NCBI RefSeq assembly: GCF_019097845.1
Contig: NZ_JAHRGM010000022.1
Coordinates: 1-49,308 of the forward strand
DNA length: 49,308 nt
Direction of reading: 5' to 3'
Source of the DNA: Sphingobium sp. AS12
GTDB taxonomy: Bacteria; Pseudomonadota; Alphaproteobacteria; Sphingomonadales; Sphingomonadaceae
The notes below the pieces were generated by a model, which was not told where the DNA came from, searched no databases, and worked only from the letters and a program-made list of their open reading frames with translations. Of the stretch, positions 15,672-24,968 are shown one piece after another (the first letter of the stretch is position 1; the number at the start of each line of letters is the position of its first letter). Both the position numbers and the translations under genes were made by a program.

Positions 15672-15937
15672 TGCGCAGGGTTCGTCTCTCTGCGGCGACC
15701 CTTGCTGGGGTGGCTTGGTCGGTTCCGGGGGCGGCGCAAGTCGCCTCCGCCTCCGCCCAAGCCTCTTCCATGGCAACCAAGATGATGGCCGCTGGCGCTG
15801 CCATCGGGACGCTCGCGCTCGTCATCGCCGGGTATTTCTTCATGGCCGGTCACGGTGATCGCCAGTCGCTCGCGTTGTGGGCTGCTGGCCTAATCGTGCT
15901 GCTGTGTGCCCCGGCCATCGTTGCTTTGCTGACATGA
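15671..15937 (+). CDS. virB2: VirB2-like pilin, third of three
   Basis: ATG 15671 gives 88 residues with a signal peptide (LAGVAWSVPGAAQ), then MMAAGAAIGTLALVIAGYFFMAGHGD and a second membrane segment ALWAAGLIVLLCAPAIVALL. The topology is that of TrbC/VirB2 but the sequence differs much from the second copy. Its position directly before virB3 is the normal position of virB2. It may be a minor pilin or a tip or assembly subunit. Confidence 0.75.
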   Translation: MRRVRLSAATLAGVAWSVPGAAQVASASAQASSMATKMMAAGAAIGTLALVIAGYFFMAGHGDRQSLALWAAGLIVLLCAPAIVALLT

Positions 15938-15967
15938 AGCCGCAAGGCGGCAAAAGAGAGGTTCCGG

Positions 15968-16306
15968 GTGTCTGAGCCAGAATATCTAACCGAAGATCCG
16001 CTGTTCCTGGCCCTGACACGTCCGACGCTGTGGTTCGGCGTCCCTGTTGAGGCAACGCTGGCGATCGGAATGGCATCGGTGTTCACGCTCATGGTCGTGG
16101 GCAACCCGATTTGGGCGCTGGCAATTGGTGGCGCGCTCCTGGGCGCAGCCCGGCTCATCGTCCGTGCCGACTACAATATGTTCAAGATCATCTTCCTTTT
16201 CGGCCGCACGAAAGCGCCCGCGCCGAACAAGTCGGTTTGGGGCGGGTCCAGCTATTCGCCGCTGCCGGTCAAGGGCGTGAAGCGGAAAGGATTTGATCGT
16301 GTTTAA
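15968..16306 (+). CDS. virB3: VirB3 inner-membrane protein
   Basis: GTG 15968 opens 112 residues. PLFLALTRPTLWFGVPVEATLAIGMASVFTLMV and WALAIGGALLGAARLIVRADYNMF are the VirB3 signature: a short N-terminal strand, LTRP, and paired membrane helices. VirB3 works with VirB4 in pilus assembly at the inner membrane. It overlaps the virB4 start. Confidence 0.9.
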   Translation: MSEPEYLTEDPLFLALTRPTLWFGVPVEATLAIGMASVFTLMVVGNPIWALAIGGALLGAARLIVRADYNMFKIIFLFGRTKAPAPNKSVWGGSSYSPLPVKGVKRKGFDRV

Positions 16307-18683
16307 GCGCAAGCCCCCTATCAAGCTGGAGCGCGACCCGTCGCTGTATCTGCCCTACGCGCGCCATGTGAATGACAACATCGTCGCGCTCGACAACGGC
16401 GAATATATGGCCGTTTTCGCGCTCGACGGGATCGCGTTCGAGACGGCTGATGTGTCCACCATCAACGATTGGCACGAGAAGCTGAATACCGCTTGGCGCA
16501 CTATCGCGCACGAACGGGTCGCGGTCATGGTCAACACGATCCGGCGTATCGACAGCGGCTATCCCGAAGGGGAGTTCCGGTCTGCCTTCGCGCGCGATCT
16601 CGACGCCGCCTATCGCAATCGCGTCCTCGCCAAGCGTATGTTCGTCAACGAGCATTATCTGACCGTCCTCTACCGGCCAGCGGTGGGCGCAGCCGACAAG
16701 GCCGCGTCATCGGTATTCTCAATGTTCTCCAAGGCCAGCGCTGCGGAAGCCGAAGAGGATATTATCGAGACGTTCACCGACATTCTGCGTGACGTGGATA
16801 AGCTGCTCGGTCGCGTCAATCCGCGCATCTTGGGCGTGTACGAGTTCAATGGCCTGCAATTCAGCGAGCCTATGGAATTGATGCAGCGGATTATGACCGC
16901 CGACAAGCGGCGGGTGCCGTTGGTGCGCGGCCATTTGGGCCGTGCGGTCTACTCGGATCGGGTCATCTTTGGACAGGAACTGTTCGAGGTTCGGGAGCCG
17001 GGAGGTTCGCGGTACGGCGGCATTTTGGCGGTGCGCGAACATGCTGCACGCACGTTCCCCGGCCAGCTCAACGCGCTGTTGGAATCGAAATTTGAGTTTG
17101 TGCTGGGCCAGGGCTTCGCCTTCCTCGGCAAGCAAATGGGTATGGAGACGGCGCGGCGGAAGCGCGCGCAACTGAGTGCCACCGATGACGTGGCGTTCAG
17201 CCAGCAATCCCAACTGGATGAAGCCATGGACGATTTGCAGTCCAATCGCTTCGTCCTTGGCGAGCATCATCTGGCACTGTCGGTCTTTGGCGAGACGCCG
17301 AAAAAGCTCGCGGAAAACATGAGCGTTGCCCGTGCGGCGCTCTCCGAAAGCGGCATTGTCGCGGCGCGTGAGGATTTGGCTCTGGAAGCGGCCTACTGGT
17401 CGATGCTGCCGGGCAACTTCGCATGGAGGACGCGGCCTGCGGCCCTCACATCGCGCAACTTTGGGGCACTGGCGCCGATCCATACCTATCCGCTCGGTCA
17501 GCCGACAGGAAACCATTGGGGCAATGCAATTGCCCTGCTCAAGACAACGGCCAATTCGCCCTATTTCTTCAACTTCCATTTTGGCGATGTAGGTCACACC
17601 CTCATTCTCGGACCATCTGGCGGCGGTAAAACCGTCATCCAGAATTTCTTTCTGTCGCAGGCTGAAAAAACCGGCGCGCGCATGGCCTTCATCGACAAGG
17701 ATCGCGGCGCGGAGATTTTCGTCCGCGCTTCGGGCGGCACCTACCTTGCTCTCAAGAACGGCCAGCCATCGGGCTTCGCGCCGCTCAAGGCGCTGGATCA
17801 CAGCCCCCGCAACCGTGAGTTCCTTGCATCGTGGCTGCGTCAGCTCGTCACCCCTGACAATGGCGAGCTGACGCCCCCGGAGCTTTACCAGATCAATCAG
17901 GCGCTCGATGCCGTGGCCCGACTGCCGCAAGAACTTCGGTCCCTCGCGGCGATACGGTCGCAGCTCGACCAAACCAGCGTGGAAGGCATTGGCGCACGTT
18001 TGGAACGGTGGACCAAATCTGGCGAATTTGGCTGGGTTTTCGATAATGACGAGGACACGTTGCGGCTCGATGCCCGCCTTATGGGCTTCGACATGACGGA
18101 CTTTCTCGAAAACAACGCGATCCGTCCGCCGCTCATGAGCTACCTGTTCCACAGGCTTGATGACATCGTGGACGGGAACCCGGTCATCATCGACATTGAC
18201 GAGTTCTGGAAAGCCTTGGGCGATCCAGCATTTCGGCATTTCGCCCGTGATGGTCTGAAAACCTATCGTAAGCGCAACGCCATGATGATGTTCGGAACGC
18301 AGTCACCGGCTGACGCTCTGCGCTCGGACATTGCCGAAACCATCATCGAGCAATGCCCAACGAAAATCCTTCTGCCGAACCCGAATGCGCAGGCCCGCGA
18401 CTACATCGACGGCCTCAATCTGACCGAAGCCGAGTTCCGGCTTATCAAGGTCGATCTATCGCCGGAAAGTCGGCGCTTCCTCATCAAACAGGGTCATGAT
18501 TCCGTTGTGGTCGAATTGGACCTCAACGGCATGGCTGACGAATTGGCGGTGCTCTCGGGCCGCCAAGGGACGGTCCAGTTGCTTGACGAGCTGCGGGCCG
18601 AGTTCGGGGATGATCCCGATGTTTGGTTGCCCGAGTTCAAGCGCCGCTGGCGTTCAGTTGGCAAGAAGGAATGGAGTGCCTGA
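16299..18683 (+). CDS. virB4: VirB4 ATPase
   Basis: GTG 16299 is chosen because GGAAAGG ends eight bases upstream; a TTG at 16293 is too close to that site. The product has 794 residues. Walker A is GPSGGGKTVIQNF (about residue 440) and Walker B is VIIDIDEFWKALGDP. The CagE/TrbE N-terminal half has the usual features (YADKRRV-like MTADKRRVPLVRG). VirB4 is the inner-membrane energy source for pilus biogenesis and secretion. Length is normal, with no break. Confidence 0.95.
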   Translation: MFKRKPPIKLERDPSLYLPYARHVNDNIVALDNGEYMAVFALDGIAFETADVSTINDWHEKLNTAWRTIAHERVAVMVNTIRRIDSGYPEGEFRSAFARDLDAAYRNRVLAKRMFVNEHYLTVLYRPAVGAADKAASSVFSMFSKASAAEAEEDIIETFTDILRDVDKLLGRVNPRILGVYEFNGLQFSEPMELMQRIMTADKRRVPLVRGHLGRAVYSDRVIFGQELFEVREPGGSRYGGILAVREHAARTFPGQLNALLESKFEFVLGQGFAFLGKQMGMETARRKRAQLSATDDVAFSQQSQLDEAMDDLQSNRFVLGEHHLALSVFGETPKKLAENMSVARAALSESGIVAAREDLALEAAYWSMLPGNFAWRTRPAALTSRNFGALAPIHTYPLGQPTGNHWGNAIALLKTTANSPYFFNFHFGDVGHTLILGPSGGGKTVIQNFFLSQAEKTGARMAFIDKDRGAEIFVRASGGTYLALKNGQPSGFAPLKALDHSPRNREFLASWLRQLVTPDNGELTPPELYQINQALDAVARLPQELRSLAAIRSQLDQTSVEGIGARLERWTKSGEFGWVFDNDEDTLRLDARLMGFDMTDFLENNAIRPPLMSYLFHRLDDIVDGNPVIIDIDEFWKALGDPAFRHFARDGLKTYRKRNAMMMFGTQSPADALRSDIAETIIEQCPTKILLPNPNAQARDYIDGLNLTEAEFRLIKVDLSPESRRFLIKQGHDSVVVELDLNGMADELAVLSGRQGTVQLLDELRAEFGDDPDVWLPEFKRRWRSVGKKEWSA

Positions 18684-18684
18684 T

Positions 18685-19395
18685 ATGAAGAAAATTCTCA
18701 CCTTCGCAGCACTGGCTTTGTCGCTCGGCGGCATGTCCGGATCGGCCCATGCCCAACTGGCGGTCGTTGATGTTAAGTCGATCGCGCAAGCCCTGCAAAC
18801 GGCCAAAAACACGCTCAATCAGTTGGAAGAGGCAAAGAAACTCTACAACACGATGAACAGCCTTTCGCAAATCTCGAATGTCGCTCAATCGCTGAAAGCG
18901 GAGATTTTGCAGACGGCCTTGCCGGACGGAATGCAGGATTCAATCAATCTGATTTCCGGCGATCTGGCTGACCTGGGCGCGCTCGGCAACCGGGCCAAGG
19001 GGATCATGGATACCAGCGATTTTTCGCTTTCCGGACTAAGTGGCGACTTTGGCGATGCCGAGGGCATCTTGAACGGCGCAGCCACGCGAGGCGCGCGCGA
19101 TCAAGCCTATGGCGAATATATGCTGGAAGCCACCACGGCGAGCGGTGACGGCCTTAAGGAGCTGAGCACCGGCCTCGCGTCCGCAACAACGGCGCGTCAA
19201 TCGCAGGACATTGCAGCGCGAGCGAACATCGAAAACGCCGCGATCAACAACCGACTCTTGCAGATGCAAGCGGCGGAACAGGCTGCGCGCGGTGCGCTGG
19301 CGGTGAAGTCCTCTGCGGACTTCGCCAATCAACAGCGCAAGACGCAGGAAAACATCGACAGCGGCGCGCTGTGGCCGACGTGGAACGGCAACTAA
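18685..19395 (+). CDS. virB5: VirB5 minor pilin, T4SS tip protein
   Basis: ATG 18685 comes one base after the virB4 stop. The 236-residue product has a signal peptide (MKKILTFAALALSLGG...AHAQ) and a helical body with LNQLEEAKKLYNTMNSLS, typical of VirB5. It ends GALWPTWNGN. The next gene, eexN, ends SIWPTWNGK, so the two share a C-terminal peptide. VirB5 caps the pilus and takes part in host contact. Confidence 0.88.
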   Translation: MKKILTFAALALSLGGMSGSAHAQLAVVDVKSIAQALQTAKNTLNQLEEAKKLYNTMNSLSQISNVAQSLKAEILQTALPDGMQDSINLISGDLADLGALGNRAKGIMDTSDFSLSGLSGDFGDAEGILNGAATRGARDQAYGEYMLEATTASGDGLKELSTGLASATTARQSQDIAARANIENAAINNRLLQMQAAEQAARGALAVKSSADFANQQRKTQENIDSGALWPTWNGN

Positions 19396-19415
19396 GTAAA
19401 ATGGAGGATCGGGCC

Positions 19416-19688
19416 ATGCGGAAGTGCTTTGCAATACTTGCGGCTGCGGCGCTTCCGCTGGCCGCCTGCGGTGAGGCGGAAAAGTCCGTCGATTACTATT
19501 TGAAGCATCTGGACGAGGCGCGGGAAAAGACCGCGCGTTGCCAAAGCAATGGTGACGCGGGAGTCAACTGCGGGAACGCCGCTGTAGCCATCAAGCGCAA
19601 TGCCGAAGAGCAATTCAAGCGTGAGCGCGCGCGGACGGAAAAGAACCTCAAGAATGGTTCGATCTGGCCGACCTGGAACGGGAAATAG
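19416..19688 (+). CDS. eexN: EexN-family entry-exclusion lipoprotein
   Basis: ATG 19416 gives 90 residues with a lipoprotein signal ending LPLAAC (lipobox cysteine at residue 18). VDYYLKHLDEAREKTARCQSNG and CGNAAVAIKRN follow the short EexN pattern with two further cysteines. EexN-type proteins reduce uptake of related plasmids by cells that already carry one. The place between virB5 and virB6 is usual for the family. The C-terminus SIWPTWNGK repeats that of VirB5. Confidence 0.85.
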   Translation: MRKCFAILAAAALPLAACGEAEKSVDYYLKHLDEAREKTARCQSNGDAGVNCGNAAVAIKRNAEEQFKRERARTEKNLKNGSIWPTWNGK

Positions 19689-19691
19689 GTC

Positions 19692-20735
19692 ATGCTCGAC
19701 GCGATCTATAACATGCTTGAAGGCCAGATTACCGGCACCCTTTCCGGCAAGTACGCTGCCGTGATGGGGTTGGTGTCGGCGCCACTGCAAACCGCTATGG
19801 CAATCAATCTGGTGATCGTCGGCTTCGCCGTCATGCGCGGGGTGTCCAATGAGCCATTCGGCAATTATCTCGGCACCTGGCTCAAATGCTACCTCGTGAT
19901 CTTGGCGGCGACGTCCACGATCGCGCCGCAAATTGCAGCAGCAGCCCAACAAGCTCCGGACCAGCTCGCGAACGCATTGGGCGGTGGTGCGCTCAATGCG
20001 ACGTTCGATGCGTTCGTTAAAAACGCCGTCGAGCCTGCGCTTTCGATCCATAATCAGATGGAGCCTTGGATCGAGCCAAGCACATTCTTCCCGTACACGA
20101 TCCCGAACCTTGCGACCGGCTTGATGGTCATTCTCATTATGGTGATGGCCTACATCATCGCGGCTATCGCCATGACAATCGTGCTGTTCATTAAGTTCGG
20201 CCTTTTCGTGACGATCGCCACGATGCCGATCTTTGTCGGCGCTCTGATTTTCCCGTCATCCTCGGGCCTGTTCTTTAGCTGGCTCGGTGCGGTGCTGAAC
20301 TACGCCATTCAAACGGCGGCGGTCTCGATCGCGCTGCTTTTCGTGGTGGCGCTGGTGAACGCGATCCCCGGTTCTGTCGGCGCTGGCGCTGGTGGCGATA
20401 CGTGGACGGCGCTGGCGGCGATGATGCTGCAACTTGTCGCGGTATTGGTCGGCGGCTTCATCATCATGCAGGCGCAGTCCATCGGTTCATTTGCGGGCGG
20501 CGGCGGATCATCTGGCGCGGGCTTCCTGTCCGCGATCTACCCGTCAATGCTCCAACGCAAAATCATGAACTCGACCCTTCGCGCGCCGAAGGGCGCGGCG
20601 AACGCGGTCGGCAACACGGCCCGCTGGTCGCTCAACAGGCAGACCGCCAATCGGGCCGCATTCGTTCAACAGGCTCAAGCATCTTCGGGTCGCACTTCGA
20701 TGCCCGGTGCATCGTCCCGCCCCGGCAACAGATAG
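19692..20735 (+). CDS. virB6: VirB6 polytopic inner-membrane channel protein
   Basis: ATG 19692 is three bases after eexN. The 347-residue product has at least six hydrophobic segments, including YLVILAATSTIAPQIAAAA, LMVILIMVMAYIIAAIAMTI and IQTAAVSIALLFVVALVNAI, and a conserved WLGAVLNYA. This is the TrbL/VirB6 family that lines the inner-membrane pore. The C-terminal tail is cytoplasmic or periplasmic, rich in A, S and N. Confidence 0.9.
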   Translation: MLDAIYNMLEGQITGTLSGKYAAVMGLVSAPLQTAMAINLVIVGFAVMRGVSNEPFGNYLGTWLKCYLVILAATSTIAPQIAAAAQQAPDQLANALGGGALNATFDAFVKNAVEPALSIHNQMEPWIEPSTFFPYTIPNLATGLMVILIMVMAYIIAAIAMTIVLFIKFGLFVTIATMPIFVGALIFPSSSGLFFSWLGAVLNYAIQTAAVSIALLFVVALVNAIPGSVGAGAGGDTWTALAAMMLQLVAVLVGGFIIMQAQSIGSFAGGGGSSGAGFLSAIYPSMLQRKIMNSTLRAPKGAANAVGNTARWSLNRQTANRAAFVQQAQASSGRTSMPGASSRPGNR

Positions 20736-20740
20736 GAGTA

Positions 20741-21118
20741 ATGGCAATGTGGTTGAATAATCACGGTGCGCTGGTTGCGCGCCGCTGGGGAAGGATTCTC
20801 TGTGTCGGGGTCGCAAGCTGCGGTGTTGTGGCCTGTGCGACGACTTCGGAGAGTCGCAATCCCCCTTCAACGTGCAGTCGGTCGGACGCGCGCCCCGCAA
20901 ATCCCTATGGATCGGTCCTCTCCGCCCCGGTGGTCAGCACAGCGCCTCAAGGCAATGTGATGGTGTTCCCCAAAGAGGGCGATGCTGGGAAAGCCGATGG
21001 CCCTGACGGCGCAGTGGTGCCCGCGCCACCGCCCGCACCTGACCAGCCCGCGCCGGGCCAACCGCTCTCCATGATGCAAGCGCCGGCATCCCCTCAACTC
21101 GCTTATAGGAGCTGCTGA
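20741..21118 (+). CDS. virB7: VirB7-like lipoprotein
   Basis: ATG 20741 follows AGGAG; an ATG two codons on is an equal choice. The product has 125 residues, with signal peptide LCVGVASCGVVAC and lipobox cysteine before ATTSES. The rest is proline- and alanine-rich with APPPAPDQPAPGQP. It stands where virB7 belongs, between virB6 and virB8, but is longer than the usual 40-60 residues. VirB7 anchors VirB9 in the outer membrane. The call rests on lipobox and position. Confidence 0.7.
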   Translation: MAMWLNNHGALVARRWGRILCVGVASCGVVACATTSESRNPPSTCSRSDARPANPYGSVLSAPVVSTAPQGNVMVFPKEGDAGKADGPDGAVVPAPPPAPDQPAPGQPLSMMQAPASPQLAYRSC

Positions 21119-21120
21119 CG

Positions 21121-21810
21121 ATGGCCCTGGGCGTCAAGAAAAAGAGCGATCTGGACCAGTATTTCGCGGATGCGAAGGATTGGGATTTTGATCGCGTTCG
21201 CGAGGCGAACAAGCAAAAGCGCATTGCTTATATGGTGGGCGCTGGCGGGGTCATCTTCGGCCTCTCCATGTTGGCATGGCACGTTGCGGCACCGCTGCGA
21301 TCGGTGGAACCCTATGTGATCCGCGTCGATCGCCAGACCGGCGCCATCGACGTGGTGACGCGGCTGACCAATACGCGCAACATCACCGCCGACGAAGCGG
21401 TCAACAAATACTTCCTGTCCGATTACGTTCGCAACCGGGAGTCTTGGAACCCCTCATCCTCGCGCGACACAGAGCGTAAGGTGCTGGCGCTGTCGGTGCC
21501 GCAAGAGCAGGAGAAGTTTGCAGGCACTCGCCGCGCGACCAACCCCAATGCTCCGGTCAACGTGTACCAGGGCGGCGAACTGGTCGCTGCCGCCGTCCGC
21601 AACATCACTTTCATCAACAACCGCGTGGCGCAGGTCCGTTTCGTCAAGTCCGTGGCGAAGCCGGGGAACGTCCCTGACGAACAGGTGCAATGGATTGCCA
21701 CGATCAACTTCAAGTACGTGGATAAGCCGACAACCGAAGCTGGCAGGCTCGACAACCCGCTGGGCTTCCAAGTGGTCAGCTACCGCGCCGATCCGGAGAT
21801 TGGCCGATGA
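21121..21810 (+). CDS. virB8: VirB8 assembly factor
   Basis: A 229-residue bitopic inner-membrane protein. DWDFDRVREANKQKRIAYMVG leads into one membrane helix (GGVIFGLSMLAWHVA, about 42-57), then the periplasmic NTF2-like domain: VEPYVIRVDRQTGAIDVV, ADEAVNKYFLSDYVRNRESW and QWIATINFKYV. All are VirB8 landmarks. It overlaps virB9 by ATGA. Confidence 0.95.
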   Translation: MALGVKKKSDLDQYFADAKDWDFDRVREANKQKRIAYMVGAGGVIFGLSMLAWHVAAPLRSVEPYVIRVDRQTGAIDVVTRLTNTRNITADEAVNKYFLSDYVRNRESWNPSSSRDTERKVLALSVPQEQEKFAGTRRATNPNAPVNVYQGGELVAAAVRNITFINNRVAQVRFVKSVAKPGNVPDEQVQWIATINFKYVDKPTTEAGRLDNPLGFQVVSYRADPEIGR

Positions 21811-22676
21811 ACGCGCTTCGCAATGTCCTCATGAGCGGGGCGCTGGTCGCCGCGATCGTCACCAACCCCGCCTTTGCTGAGGAAATTCCTCGCTCGGGCC
21901 AGCAAGATACCCGCATCCGATATATCAATTACAATATTGATGAAGTCGTGCGGATCAAAGGCGTTTTCCGTGCTGCATCGCAGATTGTTTTCGGGGACGG
22001 GGAGACGATTTCGAGTGTCGCGCTAGGCGATACCGTAAGTTGGGAAGTCGCCCCGGCTGATAATATCCTTTTCATCAAGCCTCGCGAGAAAGCGCCGCCG
22101 ACAAATCTGATCGTCGTAACGCGCAAAGCTGGGGTGGTTCGTACCTATACCTTTGCTCTGTCTGCGCGCAGCGGGGACATAGCAACCGGCACCGATGCCC
22201 AATTCGTCGTGCGTTTCCGCTATCCTGAACAGGAAGCGGCGGCTCGCCAGAATGCCGATATGCAGCGGTTGCAGATGCAAATGCTCATGGTCGAAGCTGG
22301 CGGGGTCAGGGTCGCGCTCGATGCGGCTGCGGTCCAAGGCAAGCGCAACCTTGACTATTCGATTGCGGGTTCATCGGATCTCGCCCCGTCGGAAGTGACC
22401 GACAACGGGCAATTCACGATCCTGCGGTTCCCGCGCAACCAACAGCTCCCCGCCATCTTCACGGTCAGCCCTGACGGATCGGAAGCGGTCGTACCCTATG
22501 ACGTTCGCGGCGAATTTGTCGTGATTCATCAGGTCGCAAAGCAATTCCGGCTGCGTCGTGGCCTGTCGATCGCGTGCATCTGGAACAATGCCTATGACCG
22601 ATATGGGCCGGACAATTCATCGGGAACGGCATCGCCCGAAGTGCAACGCAAATTGGACGGGAGCAGCCCCCGATGA
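21807..22676 (+). CDS. virB9: VirB9 outer-membrane core component
   Basis: The 289-residue product has a signal peptide (LVAAIVTNPAFAEE). DTRIRYINYNIDEVVRIKG is the start of the VirB9/CagX N-terminal domain. NLIVVTRKAGVVRTYTFAL and a C-terminal domain containing LDYSIAGSSDLAPSEVTDNGQFTILRF complete it. With VirB7 and VirB10 it forms the channel crossing the periplasm. Overlaps of four bases with virB8 and virB10 show tight coupling. Confidence 0.95.
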   Translation: MNALRNVLMSGALVAAIVTNPAFAEEIPRSGQQDTRIRYINYNIDEVVRIKGVFRAASQIVFGDGETISSVALGDTVSWEVAPADNILFIKPREKAPPTNLIVVTRKAGVVRTYTFALSARSGDIATGTDAQFVVRFRYPEQEAAARQNADMQRLQMQMLMVEAGGVRVALDAAAVQGKRNLDYSIAGSSDLAPSEVTDNGQFTILRFPRNQQLPAIFTVSPDGSEAVVPYDVRGEFVVIHQVAKQFRLRRGLSIACIWNNAYDRYGPDNSSGTASPEVQRKLDGSSPR

Positions 22677-23962
22677 GTGAGATTGAAAACAGCGCCGATC
22701 ATGGCGCGCCTCGCCAGCGTCCGACTTACGACGAGACGGACGTGAATGCGGAAGCGCTCAATGAAGCGAACAGCACAACCCCGGAGGTCGATCGCAAGGC
22801 GTTCAATCCTCGCGGACGGTTGCAGTCCATGGGCAAGGGCACAGGCGTAGCCGTGGCCTGCGGCGCCGCGTTCGTCGGGTTCATTGTTTTCTCAATGGCC
22901 TCGCAAAGCGACAAGGGCCAGCCAAAGCGGGATGATAGCACGTTCCAGCTCGGGGATGACGTGTCGGCCGAGAAATCGGCGCGCCAGGCCGCCTCGGTTG
23001 TTGTGGGTCAGACCGATCCCAACAAGCTCGCACAGGTGGGGACTGATCCATTCGGCAACCCGATCATGGCTCCCGGTCAGGATTTGTCCGGTGCGGCGGT
23101 CCCTGCGGTGCAGGGTGGTCCCCGCGATCCGGTAGCAGAGCGTTTGGAGAAGGCCGAACAGGCGCGTCTCGCCGCGATCGAGCGCGAGCGAGCGCGCCAG
23201 GACGCTATGCGCCGTGCGCCGATCATGGCGGTTTCCCCCGCCGCTGGCGTTCCGGGTATTGGCGGCAACCCCAATGCAGGGCCTTTCAGCAATTTGCGCG
23301 TTGGAGGATCTGGCGATGACGAGGCCGGAGCCAAAGCCCCGAACGAACTGGCTCAGAAACTGAACGGGATGGACATAGCCAAAGTGTCTGCCGGTCAGCT
23401 TGGCAACCGCAATTTCCTCATCACAGCAGGAATGCAGATTCCGTGCGTCCTCCAAACGGCGATGGATTCGACCCAGCCCGGTTTGACGAGCTGCCTGATC
23501 CCACAAGATATTTGGTCGGCTAACGGCAGTGTAATCCTGATGGAGAAGGGAACGCGCGTCCTGGGTGAGTATCAGGGCGGGTTCTCGACCGGGCAAAACC
23601 GCATTTTCGTCCTGTGGAACCGGGCCATCACGCCTGCGGGTGTGTCGGTCACGCTGGGTTCGCCTGCGGCCGATCAGCTCGGCCGCGCCGGTATGGGCGG
23701 CCAGGTGGAAACCTTCTTCTGGAAGCGCTTCGGCGGCGCGCTGCTGCTGTCGATCGTCGGGGACGCCGGCAACGCTCTTGGCAATAGCGTGTCGGGCGTC
23801 GAACAGACGATCGCTGCGCCAAATGCTGCGGCGGGCATCGCAGCGCAGGACTCGCAACGCATCCGTCCACGCCTTCGCGCTCCTCAAGGCAAGGAAATGA
23901 CAATCATGGTCGCGCGCGACGTGGATTTCAGCAGCGTCTACTCTTTGAGGTTGCGCCGATGA
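22673..23962 (+). CDS. virB10: VirB10 channel protein
   Basis: 429 residues: a cytoplasmic N-terminus, one membrane helix (GVAVACGAAFVGFIVFSMA, about 63-81), a proline- and charge-rich periplasmic spacer, and the TrbI/VirB10 C-terminal barrel domain. That domain is marked by AGMQIPCVLQTAMDSTQPGL, VILMEKGTRVLGEY and RIFVLWNRAITPAGV. It senses ATP use by VirB4/B11/D4 and gates the outer pore. Confidence 0.95.
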   Translation: MSEIENSADHGAPRQRPTYDETDVNAEALNEANSTTPEVDRKAFNPRGRLQSMGKGTGVAVACGAAFVGFIVFSMASQSDKGQPKRDDSTFQLGDDVSAEKSARQAASVVVGQTDPNKLAQVGTDPFGNPIMAPGQDLSGAAVPAVQGGPRDPVAERLEKAEQARLAAIERERARQDAMRRAPIMAVSPAAGVPGIGGNPNAGPFSNLRVGGSGDDEAGAKAPNELAQKLNGMDIAKVSAGQLGNRNFLITAGMQIPCVLQTAMDSTQPGLTSCLIPQDIWSANGSVILMEKGTRVLGEYQGGFSTGQNRIFVLWNRAITPAGVSVTLGSPAADQLGRAGMGGQVETFFWKRFGGALLLSIVGDAGNALGNSVSGVEQTIAAPNAAAGIAAQDSQRIRPRLRAPQGKEMTIMVARDVDFSSVYSLRLRR

Positions 23963-24957
23963 TGTTCGATCAAGCCATTCTCACTCATCACCTTGAGCCG
24001 CTGCGCGCGTTGCTCGATGCCGACGCGGTTACGGAACTCGTCATCAACAAGCCCGGTGAAGTCGGCATCGAGGGGCGCAAGGGCTGGGAGTGGGTGACGG
24101 AAGAGCGTCTGTCCGTTCAATGGCTTGAAACACTGTCGAACTCGATGGCGAACTACACAAAGCAAAAGGTCGGGCCGCAAACGCCGATATGCTCCACCAG
24201 TTTGCCGACTGGCGAGCGCGTCCAGATTGTCGCACCCCCTGCCTGCGACCTCGGCAATTATTCAATCACGATCCGCAAGCCTTCGGTCAAGACGTTCGGC
24301 TTGGGTGAGCTTCATGCCGGGGGCCTGTTCGAGCATACGAAGATAGCTCGGGGCAGGTCCACGGCGGCCGACGCTGAACTGGTGGCGCTCAAGGAAAAGC
24401 AGGAATGGGCAGGGTTCCTCGAACTGGCCGTCAAAACCCGCAAGAATATCCTGATCTCCGGCGCAACCGGGTCCGGTAAGACTACGCTTTCCAAGGCGCT
24501 GATCCAGCTTATCCCGTCCGAAGAGCGATTGCTGACTATCGAGGATACGCGCGAATTGATCGTGCCGCACCGCAATGCGGTGCACATGATCTATTCCAAG
24601 GATGGGCAAGGCCAAGCCCAGGTCGGCGCAAAGCACCTCCTAGAAGCGAGCCTGCGAATGCGGCCAGACCGTATCTTGCTGCAAGAGCTGCGCGACGGGA
24701 CCGCGTTCTTTTATCTGCGAAACGTCAACAGCGGCCATCCCGGTTCGATCACGACCGTTCACGCTGATTCCGCAGCGCTGGCCTTCGAGCAATTGTCGCT
24801 GCTGGTGAAGGAATCGGAAGGCGGTCGCGACCTCGAACGCAAAGACATTCTCGATCTGCTGCACCTGCTCGTTGATGTCGTTGTCCAATGCAAAAAGGTC
24901 GATGGCCGCTTTCGCGTCACTGAAATCTATTTCGAGCCGGATTTGACCGGCATGTAG
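23959..24957 (+). CDS. virB11: VirB11 secretion ATPase
   Basis: 332 residues, a hexameric ATPase of the PulE/VirB11 family. Walker A is ISGATGSGKTTLSKAL (about residue 167). LTIEDTRELIV is the Asp box, LRMRPDRILLQELR the Walker B region, and NSGHPGSITTVHADS the His box. It starts inside the end of virB10 (ATGA). It switches the machine between pilus assembly and DNA transfer. Confidence 0.96.
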   Translation: MMFDQAILTHHLEPLRALLDADAVTELVINKPGEVGIEGRKGWEWVTEERLSVQWLETLSNSMANYTKQKVGPQTPICSTSLPTGERVQIVAPPACDLGNYSITIRKPSVKTFGLGELHAGGLFEHTKIARGRSTAADAELVALKEKQEWAGFLELAVKTRKNILISGATGSGKTTLSKALIQLIPSEERLLTIEDTRELIVPHRNAVHMIYSKDGQGQAQVGAKHLLEASLRMRPDRILLQELRDGTAFFYLRNVNSGHPGSITTVHADSAALAFEQLSLLVKESEGGRDLERKDILDLLHLLVDVVVQCKKVDGRFRVTEIYFEPDLTGM

Positions 24958-24968
24958 GAGGGTGGCTC

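Noticed and set aside
16719..18239. A 506-codon minus-strand open frame inside virB4
   Set aside because: It lies fully opposite the VirB4 ATPase, whose motifs are intact; no independent support.
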